Assembly: GCA_965226695.1 (NCBI GenBank)
Contig: OZ245405.1
Span: 1,550,001 to 1,614,000, forward strand
Reading direction: 5' to 3'
Source of the DNA: CATOSD01 sp965226695
GTDB lineage: Bacteria; Chloroflexota; Dehalococcoidia; Lucifugimonadales; CATOSD01
Length of the DNA: 64,000 nt
Part shown: one piece after another, positions 45,849-54,851 of the stretch
Layout of the letters: the number at the start of each line of letters is the position of its first letter
Position numbering within the stretch: the stretch's first letter is position 1
The notes under the pieces: generated by a model
The model's input: the letters and a program-made list of their open reading frames with translations, nothing else
What the model was told of the DNA's origin: nothing
Database searches by the model: none
Position numbers and translations under genes: made by a program

Positions 45849-46739
45849 ATGGCGAACCACCAGATTACGCAAAACGCCTATGCCAAGGTCAACCTGACTC
45901 TCGAAGCGCTCGGACGCCGGGATGACGGCTATCACGACGTCGTCTCCGTGATCCAGACGGTGGACCTGCACGACACGCTGACGTTCGAGCCTGCCGAACA
46001 GCTTGAGTTGGTCTGCGACGATCCGGAACTTGCGGGGTGCGGCAACTTGGCCTGGAGGGCCGCCCGGCTGCTGCAAGAGGCCTCCGGCACCGCGGACGGA
46101 GCGGGAATATCGATCGTAAAACGCATACCCGTCGCGGCCGGCCTCGGCGGCGGCAGCAGCGACGCCGCCGTGACGCTTGTGGCGCTCAACAGGCTGTGGG
46201 GGCTCGGCTTGTCGACCGGGGAGCTGACCGCGCTCGCGGCACGTCTCGGCTCAGACGTGCCGTTCCTGCTGCGGGGTGGCACGGCGATGGTCAGCGGCCG
46301 CGGGGAGCGCGTCGCTCCGCTGCCTCCGACCGACTTGGAGTGGCTCGTCATCGCGTCCCCGCACATACACCTGCCGAACAAGACGGCCTCGCTGTACGGC
46401 AGGCTATCGACGGTCAACTTTACGCGTGGCGCGCTCACGCGCAGGCTGGCGGCGCGCATACGCGGAGGGGGCGACGTGCCTCCGCAGTTCCTGTTCAACG
46501 TGTTTGACGACGTGGCCTTCGACGCTTTCGCGGGACTGCGGGACTGCTGGGACGCGATGCACGCGCTGGGAGCGCGGGAGGTACACCTGGCCGGCAGCGG
46601 CCCCTCGCTGTTCGCCCCGGTGTCCAGCAGGGAGGTGGGCTCGGCGCTGCAGCTCCTTCTGACCCACCGGCACGGAGTGGAGGCGCACCTCGTCAGGACA
46701 AGGGGCAGTTACGGAGAGGGTGGAGAGTGTACGAGCTGA
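45849..46739 (+). CDS. ispE: 4-(cytidine 5'-diphospho)-2-C-methyl-D-erythritol kinase
   Basis: A 296-residue GHMP kinase. AYAKVNLTLEALGRRDDGYHDV is the N-terminal substrate site with catalytic Lys, IPVAAGLGGGSSDAA the ATP loop, and LAGSGPSLFAP the third GHMP motif; the catalytic Asp is in LGSDVPF. It phosphorylates CDP-ME in the non-mevalonate isoprenoid pathway. The start follows the rsmA stop by four bases and its 3' end overlaps the next gene by 13 bases, so the run is one operon. Confidence 0.95.
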   Translation: MANHQITQNAYAKVNLTLEALGRRDDGYHDVVSVIQTVDLHDTLTFEPAEQLELVCDDPELAGCGNLAWRAARLLQEASGTADGAGISIVKRIPVAAGLGGGSSDAAVTLVALNRLWGLGLSTGELTALAARLGSDVPFLLRGGTAMVSGRGERVAPLPPTDLEWLVIASPHIHLPNKTASLYGRLSTVNFTRGALTRRLAARIRGGGDVPPQFLFNVFDDVAFDAFAGLRDCWDAMHALGAREVHLAGSGPSLFAPVSSREVGSALQLLLTHRHGVEAHLVRTRGSYGEGGECTS

Positions 46740-47140
46740 TAGCCGGCGCCACGCTGGGGATGCTGATGGCGTCGGTGTTCATTTGCACGGTGGCGCTGAT
46801 GCTCTTCTTCATGATGAAGAGCGGCTTGCCGGCGGCCCAACGCATCATCGAGAACCGCAGCCCCATGGTCGTCGGCCTTGGCGCCGTCGCCTTGGCCTAT
46901 CCCACGTGGGCCGTCGTCGGCGCGGTGTGCGGCGTCCTCTACAGGATAAGCCTCGAGCAGGCGCCCGGCGGCGGGCTCGGAAGCCCCAACCTCGCCTACA
47001 CGCTAGGCTTCGTAGCGGCCGCGCTGATGCTGGCGGCGCCCTTGGCCGTCCTGCTGAGGCGGGCGCTCGCGGGCGTCGTCGTCATCACGCTCACCGCTAT
47101 AGGCGTTTTTGGCTGGTTTCTGCCATACTATGCGGCGTGA
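46727..47140 (+). CDS. Small four-helix membrane protein of unknown function
   Basis: A 137-residue protein with four hydrophobic segments (about 5-28, 45-70, 85-108, 112-133). No family is recognised. The GTG start overlaps the end of ispE by 13 bases, and the ribosome site GGAGAG lies inside ispE, so translation is coupled. The gene is followed by a biotin carrier gene 60 bases later. A possible role is assembly or transport linked to the carboxylase, but nothing in the sequence proves it. Confidence 0.65.
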   Translation: MYELIAGATLGMLMASVFICTVALMLFFMMKSGLPAAQRIIENRSPMVVGLGAVALAYPTWAVVGAVCGVLYRISLEQAPGGGLGSPNLAYTLGFVAAALMLAAPLAVLLRRALAGVVVITLTAIGVFGWFLPYYAA

Positions 47141-47200
47141 TAGCGGAGCGGGCGCCATAGTCTCGGGCCGGACTTCTTCATTAAGAGGGGTGTAAGCAAG

Positions 47201-47425
47201 TTGAGAGAGATAGTCATCGAATCTCCCATAACGGGAACCGTGCTCGAGGTGGCTGTATCGCCGGGCGAGCAGGTCGGCCCCGGCGACGTGCTGGTGGTGG
47301 TGGAGTCGATGAAGATGGAAAATGAGGTCTTCTGCGAGCACGACGGCCAAGTTGTTTCCGTCGGCGTGGTAGAGGGCCAGAGCGTGGCCGAGGACGAGGC
47401 GTTGCTGACGCTTGCCGTCTCCTGA
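47201..47425 (+). CDS. Biotin carboxyl carrier protein (stand-alone biotinyl domain)
   Basis: A 74-residue biotinyl domain. The biotinylation motif is VESMKMENEV with Lys35, and the flanking halves form the usual hammerhead (SPITGTVLEVAVSPGEQVGPGD and DGQVVSVGVVEGQSVAEDEALLTL). It carries CO2 on biotin between a biotin carboxylase and the carboxyltransferase encoded next door. It is a minimal carrier with no linker. The start is TTG with GAGGGGTG upstream. No biotin carboxylase gene lies in the window. Confidence 0.92.
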   Translation: MREIVIESPITGTVLEVAVSPGEQVGPGDVLVVVESMKMENEVFCEHDGQVVSVGVVEGQSVAEDEALLTLAVS

Positions 47426-47499
47426 CGCCTTCCGCCCCGAGCGCAACAGGCGGTCGAGGGCCGAGTGACCCCCCCGCTGCCAAACTAGGAGGATATTCT

Positions 47500-49101
47500 A
47501 TGCCGATCGATCCGCAGCGCGAGACGTGGAAGCCCGGGATGAGCTGGGAGCACGCGGTTAAAGACATGTCGTACATTCGCGGCCTGGTCCGCGAGATGGG
47601 CGGCCCGGAGCGCATCAAGCGCCAGCATGACGGCGGGCGCTACACGGTGCGCGAGCGCGTCGACAAGATGGTCGATCCGGGCAGCTTTGTGGAGGCCGGC
47701 CCAATGGTGGGCGCTGCTGAGTATGACGAGGACGGCAACCTGTGCGCCTTCACGCCTGGAGCCTACGTCATGGGTCTGGCCGAGATCGATGGCAGACCCG
47801 TGGCAATCGGCGGCGACGACTTCACCATATCGGGCGGAAGCCCACACAACGTGCGCAAAGGCTCCGGCCACTTCACGCAGCCGCTGGCGCTCCAGTACGG
47901 CATACCCTACATCCAGTTGGTGGAGGGCGTGGGCCACAGTTCGAAGGCCGACGAGGCCGCCGGACACATGGGCCTGCCGGCGGGCGAGCTGTGGTGGCGC
48001 TCGGTCGAGCTGCTGCGCAAGGTTCCGGTGGCGGCAGGCGTCATGGGCTCCGTCGCGGGAGCGCCCGCGGCATTTGCCCTGATGTCCCACTTCACCGTCA
48101 TGATCAAGGGCCAGTCGCAGATATTTCCCTCCGGGCCGCCCGTGGTCCGGCGCGCCATCGGCGAGACGTTGGACAAGGAGGAGCTCGGCGGCTACGAGAT
48201 GCACGTCCACGAGAGCGGCCAGGTGGACAACGAGGCGGAATCTGAGGAAGACGCATTCGAGCAGATCAAGAAGTTTATCTCGTATCTGCCCAACACCACC
48301 GCCGACGTGGCGCCCCGCGTTGAGACGGGCGACCCGCCCGACCGTCGCCCCGAAGAGCTTCTGAACATAATACCGCCCAACCGGCGCCGCAGCTACGACG
48401 CCAGAAAGCTCATCCGTCTGGTGGTCGACAACGGCGAGTTCTTCGAGATGCGCAGGCACTGGGCTGGCGCGATCATAACCGGCTTCGCGAGGCTGGACGG
48501 CTACAGCGTGGGCGTGATGGCGAGCGACCCGCTCAAGCTCGCCGGCGCGATGGACGGCTGGGCTGCCGAGAAGTACACGCATTTCGTGGACCTGTGCGAC
48601 GCCTTCAATCTGCCGGTGGTGGTGTTCCTCGACATGCCGGGGTTCATGCTCGGCTCGCACGCAGAGCGCAAGGCGACCATGCGCCGCGGCGTGCGAGCGC
48701 TGATAGCCAGCGCCGAGGCGAACGTGCCAAAGGTGGAGTTCAACGTTCGCAAGGCCTACGGCGTGGCGGCAGACGCCGTTCACAGCCTGGGACAACCCAA
48801 CGGCTTGAACCTGCGGTTCGGCTGGCCCGCCGGCGAGTGGGGGGGCATCCCCATAGAGGGCGGCGTCGCGGCGGCGTACAGGCGCGAGATCGAGTCGGCG
48901 CCGGACCCGGACGCCCACAGGGAGATGATCGAGAACCGGCTGCTACGCCTGCGGTCGCCCTTCCGGGCGGCGCTCAAGGGCGATGTGGTGGACCTCATCG
49001 ACCCGCGCGAGACGCGCCGCCTGGCGTGCACCTTCGTCAAGCTCGCTCAGCCCATGCTCGCCAAGCTGGCCCAGCAGCCCAAGCGCGCGGTGCGGCCGTA
49101 A
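47500..49101 (+). CDS. Acyl-CoA carboxylase carboxyltransferase subunit (propionyl/methylmalonyl-CoA type)
   Basis: A 533-residue protein of the crotonase-like carboxyltransferase fold with N- and C-halves. VEGVGHSSKADEAAGHMG and FPSGPPVVRRAIGE lie in the N-half. VVVFLDMPGFMLGSHAERKA and AYGVAADAVHSLG belong to the C-half. It transfers carboxyl from biotin to an acyl-CoA, or the reverse. Relatives include PccB, MmdA and the transcarboxylase 12S subunit; which reaction occurs cannot be read reliably. The biotin carrier gene is 74 bases upstream and methylmalonyl-CoA epimerase at 56.4 kb supports a propionyl-CoA role. The ribosome site AGGAGGATATTCT is strong. Confidence 0.88.
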   Translation: MPIDPQRETWKPGMSWEHAVKDMSYIRGLVREMGGPERIKRQHDGGRYTVRERVDKMVDPGSFVEAGPMVGAAEYDEDGNLCAFTPGAYVMGLAEIDGRPVAIGGDDFTISGGSPHNVRKGSGHFTQPLALQYGIPYIQLVEGVGHSSKADEAAGHMGLPAGELWWRSVELLRKVPVAAGVMGSVAGAPAAFALMSHFTVMIKGQSQIFPSGPPVVRRAIGETLDKEELGGYEMHVHESGQVDNEAESEEDAFEQIKKFISYLPNTTADVAPRVETGDPPDRRPEELLNIIPPNRRRSYDARKLIRLVVDNGEFFEMRRHWAGAIITGFARLDGYSVGVMASDPLKLAGAMDGWAAEKYTHFVDLCDAFNLPVVVFLDMPGFMLGSHAERKATMRRGVRALIASAEANVPKVEFNVRKAYGVAADAVHSLGQPNGLNLRFGWPAGEWGGIPIEGGVAAAYRREIESAPDPDAHREMIENRLLRLRSPFRAALKGDVVDLIDPRETRRLACTFVKLAQPMLAKLAQQPKRAVRP

Positions 49102-49155
49102 GTGGGGTTTTCACAACTCGCTCAGGTGAAGGGACCGGAGTGTCCGGGGCCTTTC

Positions 49156-49177
49156 CCCTCTCCATCAAGGGAGAGGG
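49156..49177. repeat. REP-like hairpin, copy 1
   Basis: CCCTCTCC and GGAGAGGG pair with a six-base loop, followed by GTGAG. The form resembles the short palindromic repeats found between genes in many GC-rich genomes. It lies between the carboxyltransferase gene and a PHP gene and could also terminate transcription. A related unit is at 62955-62977. Confidence 0.55.
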
Positions 49178-49284
49178 TGAGCGCGACATGCGAGGTCGCG
49201 GCGCCCCCGCCCGTTTGACCGTCGCGACCACCAAGCTATAGAATCGACATCGGCGCGGGCTACTCTGAACAGGGGCACACCTAC

Positions 49285-49986
49285 TTGGCGATATTCGATC
49301 TGCACGTTCACACCGTAAAGGGAAGCAGCGATAGCAGTTTGACGCCGGAACAGCTGATTTCGGAGGCCCGCAGGATCGGACTAGACGGGGTATGCCTTTC
49401 CGAACACGGCGGCGGCTGGGACGACCACGAGCTGCGGCGTGTATTCGAGGATTCGGGTCTCACGGTCGTAAGGGGTCTCGAGGTCGATACGGACATGGGC
49501 CACGTGCTGGTGTTCGGGATGCACTCATACGTGGGCGGGATGCACCGGGTGAAAGACCTCCGGCACGCCGCCGACCGCGCGGGCGGCTTCCTGGTTTCCG
49601 CGCACCCGTTCCGCAACCTCTTCAACAACCCGCCCTACAACCTCAACCTGCTCTTCCGGGAGCGCACCGGGCGCCCCAGCACCCCCGATCAGGCGGCGCT
49701 GCATCCGCTGTTCGAGGTGGTCGACGACGTGGAGATCGGCAACGGCTCCAACACCGAGCGCGAGAACCTGTTCGCGCTCGAAGTGGCCCGGACGCTCGAC
49801 TTCGTAGGTACGGGCGGCAGCGACGCCCACTCGACACACGGTCTGGGCAAGTTTGCCACGCAGTTCGACGGCGAGATCAGGTCGGAGTCCGACTTCGTCG
49901 AGGCGCTCAGAGCGGGTGCCTACAGTGCGGTGCAGGGCCTGCACGTCGGCAAGCTTCGGGCGTTCGACGTGAATCGGGTGGCGTGA
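49285..49986 (+). CDS. PHP-domain metal-dependent phosphoesterase (paralogue 2)
   Basis: A 233-residue PHP protein: IFDLHVHTVKGSSDS, LSEHGGGWDDHE, VSAHPFRNLFNNPP and TGGSDAHSTHGLGK are the metal-binding blocks. It is a shorter relative of the protein at 42265-43032 and ends without the basic tail of that one. The start is TTG at 49285. It sits between the carboxyltransferase and acyl-CoA synthetase genes, so a role in nucleotide or CoA-ester turnover is possible but unproved. Confidence 0.85.
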   Translation: MAIFDLHVHTVKGSSDSSLTPEQLISEARRIGLDGVCLSEHGGGWDDHELRRVFEDSGLTVVRGLEVDTDMGHVLVFGMHSYVGGMHRVKDLRHAADRAGGFLVSAHPFRNLFNNPPYNLNLLFRERTGRPSTPDQAALHPLFEVVDDVEIGNGSNTERENLFALEVARTLDFVGTGGSDAHSTHGLGKFATQFDGEIRSESDFVEALRAGAYSAVQGLHVGKLRAFDVNRVA

Positions 49987-50099
49987 CCACGGCGCGGGCG
50001 ATGATGCGGCTACACCCAGTTTGCGTCGCGGCGCATCAGATCGACTGAGTGGGCTGATGGACCACGAGAGATACGTGTAATGGGGTCTGGAGAGCGAAA

Positions 50100-52013
50100 A
50101 TGGAGCTTATCAACCCGCTGGTACAGAGCATCAGGCGCGAAGCGCTGGAAGACCCGGAACGGTTCTGGGCCAACGCCGCGGATGAACTCCACTGGTTCCG
50201 CAAGTGGGACAAGACCTTCGACTGGGATTATCCCACCTTCCGGTGGTTCGTCGGGGGCGAGACCAACATGGCGTACAACTGCCTCGACCTGAATGTCGCC
50301 AACGACTGGGGCGGCCACGCGGCGCTCATCTACGTCACGGAGGGCGGCGAAAGGCAGGTATTCACCTATGCCCAGATGCTACACGAGGTGCGCCGCCTCG
50401 CCGCCTCCCTGCGGGCCATGGGCGTGGGGAAGGGCGACCGCATCACCATCTACATGCCTCCCTGCCCGGAAGCAATCATGCTGATGCTCGCCGCGGTGCG
50501 CATCGGCGCCATCCACTCGGTCGTGTTCGCCGGCTTCGGATCGGGCGCGCTCGGTGACCGCGTACAGGCGAGCGGCTCACGGCTCGTGTTCGCAACCGAC
50601 GTGACCTACCGGCGAGGGTCGAACGTGCCCCTCAAGGGCATAGTGGACGCCTCTATGGAGGTCGGCGGCGACTGCGTTGACAACGTGATCGTGCTACAGC
50701 GGGGCGACGAGCCGGTTTCCATGACCGACGGTCGCGACATCACCTGGCAGGAGTTTCTCGCGCGAGGCGAAGGCCACGACGGCGGATACGAAGTGATGGA
50801 AGCCAACGAGCCGGCCTTCATCCTCGCCACCTCCGGCACCACCGCGAAGCCCAAACTCGCGGTCCACGTGCACGGTGGCTACCAGGTGGGCATACACTCC
50901 ATGGGCGACTGGTGCTTCGGGCTTCGCCCTACCGACGTGTGGTGGTCCACCTCTGACATAGGCTGGATCGTGGGCCACAGCTACATCGTCTACGCGCCTC
51001 TGTTGGCCGGGGCGACCACCATCGCGTTCGAGGGAGCCATCGACCACCCCGGCCCCGACCTGATCTGGAAGATCATCGAGGAGTTCGGCGTCACTGGCCT
51101 GTTCACCTCGCCGACAACGGTGAGAGCGCTCATGCGCTACGGCGACGAGCCGACGCGCGGCGCGGACCTGTCGTCCCTGGAGCGCGTGTTCTGCGCAGGC
51201 GAGGCGCTCAACGCTCCGGCGTGGGAGTGGCTGCAGAAGTCGGTGCTCGGCGACCGCATCCCCGTCATAGACCACTGGTGGCAGACCGAGACGGGCGGCC
51301 CGGCAATCGGCAACCCCTATGGCATCTCGACCCTGCCCATAAAGCCCGGTTCGGCGGGCATACCCCTGCCCGGCATCGACGTGGAGGTTTTGACGCCGGA
51401 GGGCGAGCCGGTCCCTACGGGCGAGAAGGGGATTCTCACCATCAAGCGACCCTGGCCCAGTCTTACGCCGCGGCTGTGGGGCGAACCTGAGCGCTACGGA
51501 CAGGACTACTGGGGCATAATCCCGGAGCGCTACTTCACCGGCGACTCCGCGCATATCGACGAGGACGGCTACGTGTGGTTTGCGGGCCGGGCGGACGAGG
51601 TCATTAAGATCGCCGCACACCGAATAGGGACTGTCGAAGTCGAAACGGCTTTCCTCAAACACCAGGCGGTAGCCGAGGCTGGCGTGACGGGCCGGCCTGA
51701 CGAGCTGCGAGGCGAGGTCATCTCGGCGTTCGTCGTGCTCAAGAACGACTACACGCCGTCTGACGAGCTTAGGCGCGAACTGCTCCAGACCGTCCGGAGG
51801 GAGCTGGGGCCAATCGCCGTGATCTCCGAGCTCAACTTCGTGGACATGCTACCGAAGACTCGCAGCGGCAAGATAATGCGGCGAGTGTTCAAGGCGGTCG
51901 TGCTGGACCAGGATCCCGGCGACATCACTACTATCGAGGACGAGGGTTCGGTTGAGGAGGCGCGGCAGGCGTGGGAGCAGATGAAGGCGGCGATGGCTCG
52001 CGAGAGCGATTGA
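50100..52013 (+). CDS. acs: Acetyl-CoA synthetase-like acyl-CoA synthetase
   Basis: A 637-residue AMP-forming enzyme. The P-loop is ATSGTTAKPKLAVH near 240, followed by WWSTSDIGWIVGHSYIVYAPL, the WWQTETGG adenine-binding motif, YFTGDSAHIDEDGYVWFAGR and the C-terminal TRSGKIMRR with the acetylation-controlled Lys near 590. It converts acetate, or perhaps propionate, with ATP and CoA to the acyl-CoA. The order of residues around WWQTE follows acetyl-CoA synthetases, but substrate choice depends on a few pocket residues not examined here. Translation starts at the ATG with GGAG 9 bases upstream. Confidence 0.9.
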   Translation: MELINPLVQSIRREALEDPERFWANAADELHWFRKWDKTFDWDYPTFRWFVGGETNMAYNCLDLNVANDWGGHAALIYVTEGGERQVFTYAQMLHEVRRLAASLRAMGVGKGDRITIYMPPCPEAIMLMLAAVRIGAIHSVVFAGFGSGALGDRVQASGSRLVFATDVTYRRGSNVPLKGIVDASMEVGGDCVDNVIVLQRGDEPVSMTDGRDITWQEFLARGEGHDGGYEVMEANEPAFILATSGTTAKPKLAVHVHGGYQVGIHSMGDWCFGLRPTDVWWSTSDIGWIVGHSYIVYAPLLAGATTIAFEGAIDHPGPDLIWKIIEEFGVTGLFTSPTTVRALMRYGDEPTRGADLSSLERVFCAGEALNAPAWEWLQKSVLGDRIPVIDHWWQTETGGPAIGNPYGISTLPIKPGSAGIPLPGIDVEVLTPEGEPVPTGEKGILTIKRPWPSLTPRLWGEPERYGQDYWGIIPERYFTGDSAHIDEDGYVWFAGRADEVIKIAAHRIGTVEVETAFLKHQAVAEAGVTGRPDELRGEVISAFVVLKNDYTPSDELRRELLQTVRRELGPIAVISELNFVDMLPKTRSGKIMRRVFKAVVLDQDPGDITTIEDEGSVEEARQAWEQMKAAMARESD

Positions 52014-52023
52014 GGCGAGGGGC

Positions 52024-54849
52024 GTGACACTGCTCCCACCTGTAACGCCGCTGTCGGATGAGGTATGGGTCGCCCTCGACCTGGAGACGACCGGCCTCAG
52101 CGTCGAGCGGGACGAGATAATCGAGGTCGGCGCCGTGAAGTTTCGCGGCGACGAGGTTCTCGACACGTTCACCTCGCTGGTGAACCCTCGCCGCCGCTTG
52201 GACGAATTCATCGTCCGCCTCACCGGCATCCCCCAGCACGAGGTAGACCGCGCCCCGGAATTCGGCGCGGTGCTTCGGCCCTTCGCCGAGTTCGTGGGCC
52301 AGTCGCCCATCGTCGGCCACAATCTGCCCTTCGACGTGGGTTTCCTGGCCAAGAGCGGCCTGCCGCTGCGTAACCCACGCTGCGACACCTGGGACCTGGC
52401 CTACGTTCTGTATCCCGGGCTACCCGAGTACTCGCTTGAACGGCTTGCCGACCGCTTCGGGGCGCGTAACCCGCAGCCCCACAGGGCGCTCGCGGACGCG
52501 CACGCGACCAGGAACGTATTCAACGTGCTGCTGCGCCGGGCAATGGAGCTCGACGCCTTCTCATTGTCCGAAATGGGCAGATTGGCCGGGCGGTCGTCCT
52601 GGGTGCTGGCCTACCTGCTCGACGGCATCGAGTCGCAGCCGCGCCAATGGCCCGGCGCCGCGGACGATGCGACGTCTGCCAGCATGGACACGTCTGGACT
52701 GGACCTGGGCGACCTCGGTGCTCGGCTCCAGCAGGCACGGCCCATCCGCCCCAACCAGGAAGTCGAAAAGATAGACGTCGACATGGTCGAGTCGCTCTTG
52801 CGCTCCGGCAGCCCGCTGGCCGAGGCGATGGACGGCTTCGAGGAGCGGCCCGAACAGATCGCCGTCGCCCGCGCCGTAGCCGAGGCCATAAACGAGGGCA
52901 AGCGGCTCGTGGTGGAAGCCGGCACCGGCGTCGGCAAGTCCGTCGCGTACCTGCTGCCCGCGCTGGTCTACGCGACAGCCAACAACAAGCGGGTTGTGGT
53001 CTCCACGAACACCATCAACCTCCAGGAACAGCTTGTCCAGAAGGACTTGCCCATGCTGGTCGAGGCGCTCGCGGACGCGCCCGTCGTGGATGCGGCAGCC
53101 GTTCGCTTCTCCCAGCTCAAGGGCAGGGCCAACTACTTGTGCCTGCGGCGGTGGTCGCGTATGAGGTCGGGCGACACGCTCGACGAGGACGAGGCTCGGC
53201 TGCTGGCCAAGACGCTTGTGTGGCTGGGAGAGACGTCGACGGGCGACAGGAGCGAACTGAACCTGGGCCACCGCAGCGCCGCGGCGCCGTGGAGCAGGCT
53301 TTCCTCCGAGCGGATGCACGAGTGCCTGGGCCTGGGCGGTCCGTGCTTCCTGCGCGCGGCGCGGGAAAAGGCCGCCGCTTCGCACGTGGTTGTGGTCAAT
53401 CACGCCCTGCTGCTCGCGGACGTTCTTGCGGAAGGCTCCCTGATACCCGACTACGACGTGCTGATTGTCGACGAGGCGCACCACCTGGAGGAAGAGGCAA
53501 CGCGGCGGTTCGGTTATGACCTGCCCCAGGCGGCCCTGCACGAGCACCTGCAGAGAATCGGCGGCGAGCGCGGCCTGCTGCGCGAGGCGGTGGACGCCCT
53601 GCGCGGTTCGGCGGCCGCGGCGTCGCGAATGGACGCCGCCGCAAAGGCGGCCTCCGAGGCGACGGATCTTTCCGGCAGAGCGCTCGGCCACTCGTCCAGC
53701 CTCTATTCGACCGTGGTGGAGCTCACTCTCAGCCAGGGCGCGTCGAACGACTACCGCGTAACCGGCGCGGACCGCAAGCAACCGGGCTGGTCCGACCTCG
53801 AGGTCATCTGGGAAAACCTGGACGTGACCCTCGCCGAGTTGGGCAACAGCATGCGCAGGGTGAGCACGTCGCTGGAAAACCTGGAAGAGGCCAACCTCGA
53901 CGACTACGCGGGGATTTTGGGCGAACTGTCGGGCATGATGATAGCCAACGACGACTTTCGGCGTATGCTCAGGGAGTTCGTGCCGCATCCACAGGAGAGC
54001 GGAGTCTACTGGATAAGCAGAAGCCCGGCCAATTCCGAGCTGTTCCTGCACATGGCTCCTCTGGACGTCAGCGAGCAACTGGCTGAGAGTCTGTTCGCGG
54101 AGAGAAGCTGCGTATTGACCAGCGCAACACTCGCCACGGGCGGCAGCTTCGATCACGTGAGGGAGCGCCTGGGCCTGGACGACGCGGAGGAGCTGCTTGT
54201 CGGCTCGCCTTTCGACTACGAGAGCGCCGTGTTGTTGTGCGTGCCGGAAGACATGCCCGAACCCAACTCGTGGGCCTACCAGGATGCGCTGGAACAGGCC
54301 GTCAGTGACGTGGCCGTCGCCGCGAACGGCAGGACCATGGCGCTTTTCACCTCCCACGCTTCTCTGCGGGCAACGGCCCACGCCATACGTGGCCGGCTCA
54401 GCACGCGGGGCATCGGCGTGCTCGCACAGGGCCTGGACGGCTCACCGCAGCAACTGGTGCGCCGATTCCTGGAGAACCCCGAGACAGTTCTGCTCGGCAC
54501 CGCCAGCTTCTGGGAGGGCGTGGACCTCGCCGGGGAGTCGCTCCAGGCACTGCTGGTGGCTCGGTTGCCGTTCAACGTACCCACCGAGCCGGTGTTCGAG
54601 GCGCGTTCGGAGCAGTTCGAGAACTCCTTCATGCAGTATGCCGTGCCGCAGGCCATCCTGCGGCTGAGGCAGGGTTTCGGCAGGCTGATTCGCACGAATA
54701 CCGACAGGGGGGTGGCAGTCATCCTGGACCGCCGCATAGTGTCGCGGCGCTACGGCAGGGAATTCGTGCGGTCGCTTCCCCCCGCCACTCGCGAGCTCGT
54801 GCCTCTGTACGACCTTGGCGGCGCGGTCGAGCGCTGGTTGGGGGAGTAG
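52024..54849 (+). CDS. dinG: DinG-family helicase fused to a DnaQ-type exonuclease
   Basis: A 941-residue protein. Residues 15-175 are a DEDDh exonuclease (DLETTG, HNLPFDVGFL, HRALADAHAT). The rest is an XPD-like helicase: Walker A EAGTGVGKSVAYL near 297, VDEAHHLEEEA near 481, ATLATGG, and the C-terminal motif VI QGFGRLIR. Only three cysteines (YLC, HEC, GPC) are evident where DinG enzymes have four iron-sulphur ligands, so the cluster may be incomplete. It unwinds or processes D-loops and damaged DNA. The fusion resembles DinG of Firmicutes, which however often lacks the cluster. The start is GTG 10 bases after the synthetase; the glycosylase gene follows after two bases. Confidence 0.9.
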   Translation: MTLLPPVTPLSDEVWVALDLETTGLSVERDEIIEVGAVKFRGDEVLDTFTSLVNPRRRLDEFIVRLTGIPQHEVDRAPEFGAVLRPFAEFVGQSPIVGHNLPFDVGFLAKSGLPLRNPRCDTWDLAYVLYPGLPEYSLERLADRFGARNPQPHRALADAHATRNVFNVLLRRAMELDAFSLSEMGRLAGRSSWVLAYLLDGIESQPRQWPGAADDATSASMDTSGLDLGDLGARLQQARPIRPNQEVEKIDVDMVESLLRSGSPLAEAMDGFEERPEQIAVARAVAEAINEGKRLVVEAGTGVGKSVAYLLPALVYATANNKRVVVSTNTINLQEQLVQKDLPMLVEALADAPVVDAAAVRFSQLKGRANYLCLRRWSRMRSGDTLDEDEARLLAKTLVWLGETSTGDRSELNLGHRSAAAPWSRLSSERMHECLGLGGPCFLRAAREKAAASHVVVVNHALLLADVLAEGSLIPDYDVLIVDEAHHLEEEATRRFGYDLPQAALHEHLQRIGGERGLLREAVDALRGSAAAASRMDAAAKAASEATDLSGRALGHSSSLYSTVVELTLSQGASNDYRVTGADRKQPGWSDLEVIWENLDVTLAELGNSMRRVSTSLENLEEANLDDYAGILGELSGMMIANDDFRRMLREFVPHPQESGVYWISRSPANSELFLHMAPLDVSEQLAESLFAERSCVLTSATLATGGSFDHVRERLGLDDAEELLVGSPFDYESAVLLCVPEDMPEPNSWAYQDALEQAVSDVAVAANGRTMALFTSHASLRATAHAIRGRLSTRGIGVLAQGLDGSPQQLVRRFLENPETVLLGTASFWEGVDLAGESLQALLVARLPFNVPTEPVFEARSEQFENSFMQYAVPQAILRLRQGFGRLIRTNTDRGVAVILDRRIVSRRYGREFVRSLPPATRELVPLYDLGGAVERWLGE

Positions 54850-54851
54850 CC

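Noticed and set aside
52561..54381. 606-codon minus-strand open frame
   Set aside because: Antisense to the DinG-type helicase; composition (Arg, Val, Gly, His) is that of a GC-rich shadow and no domain is seen.
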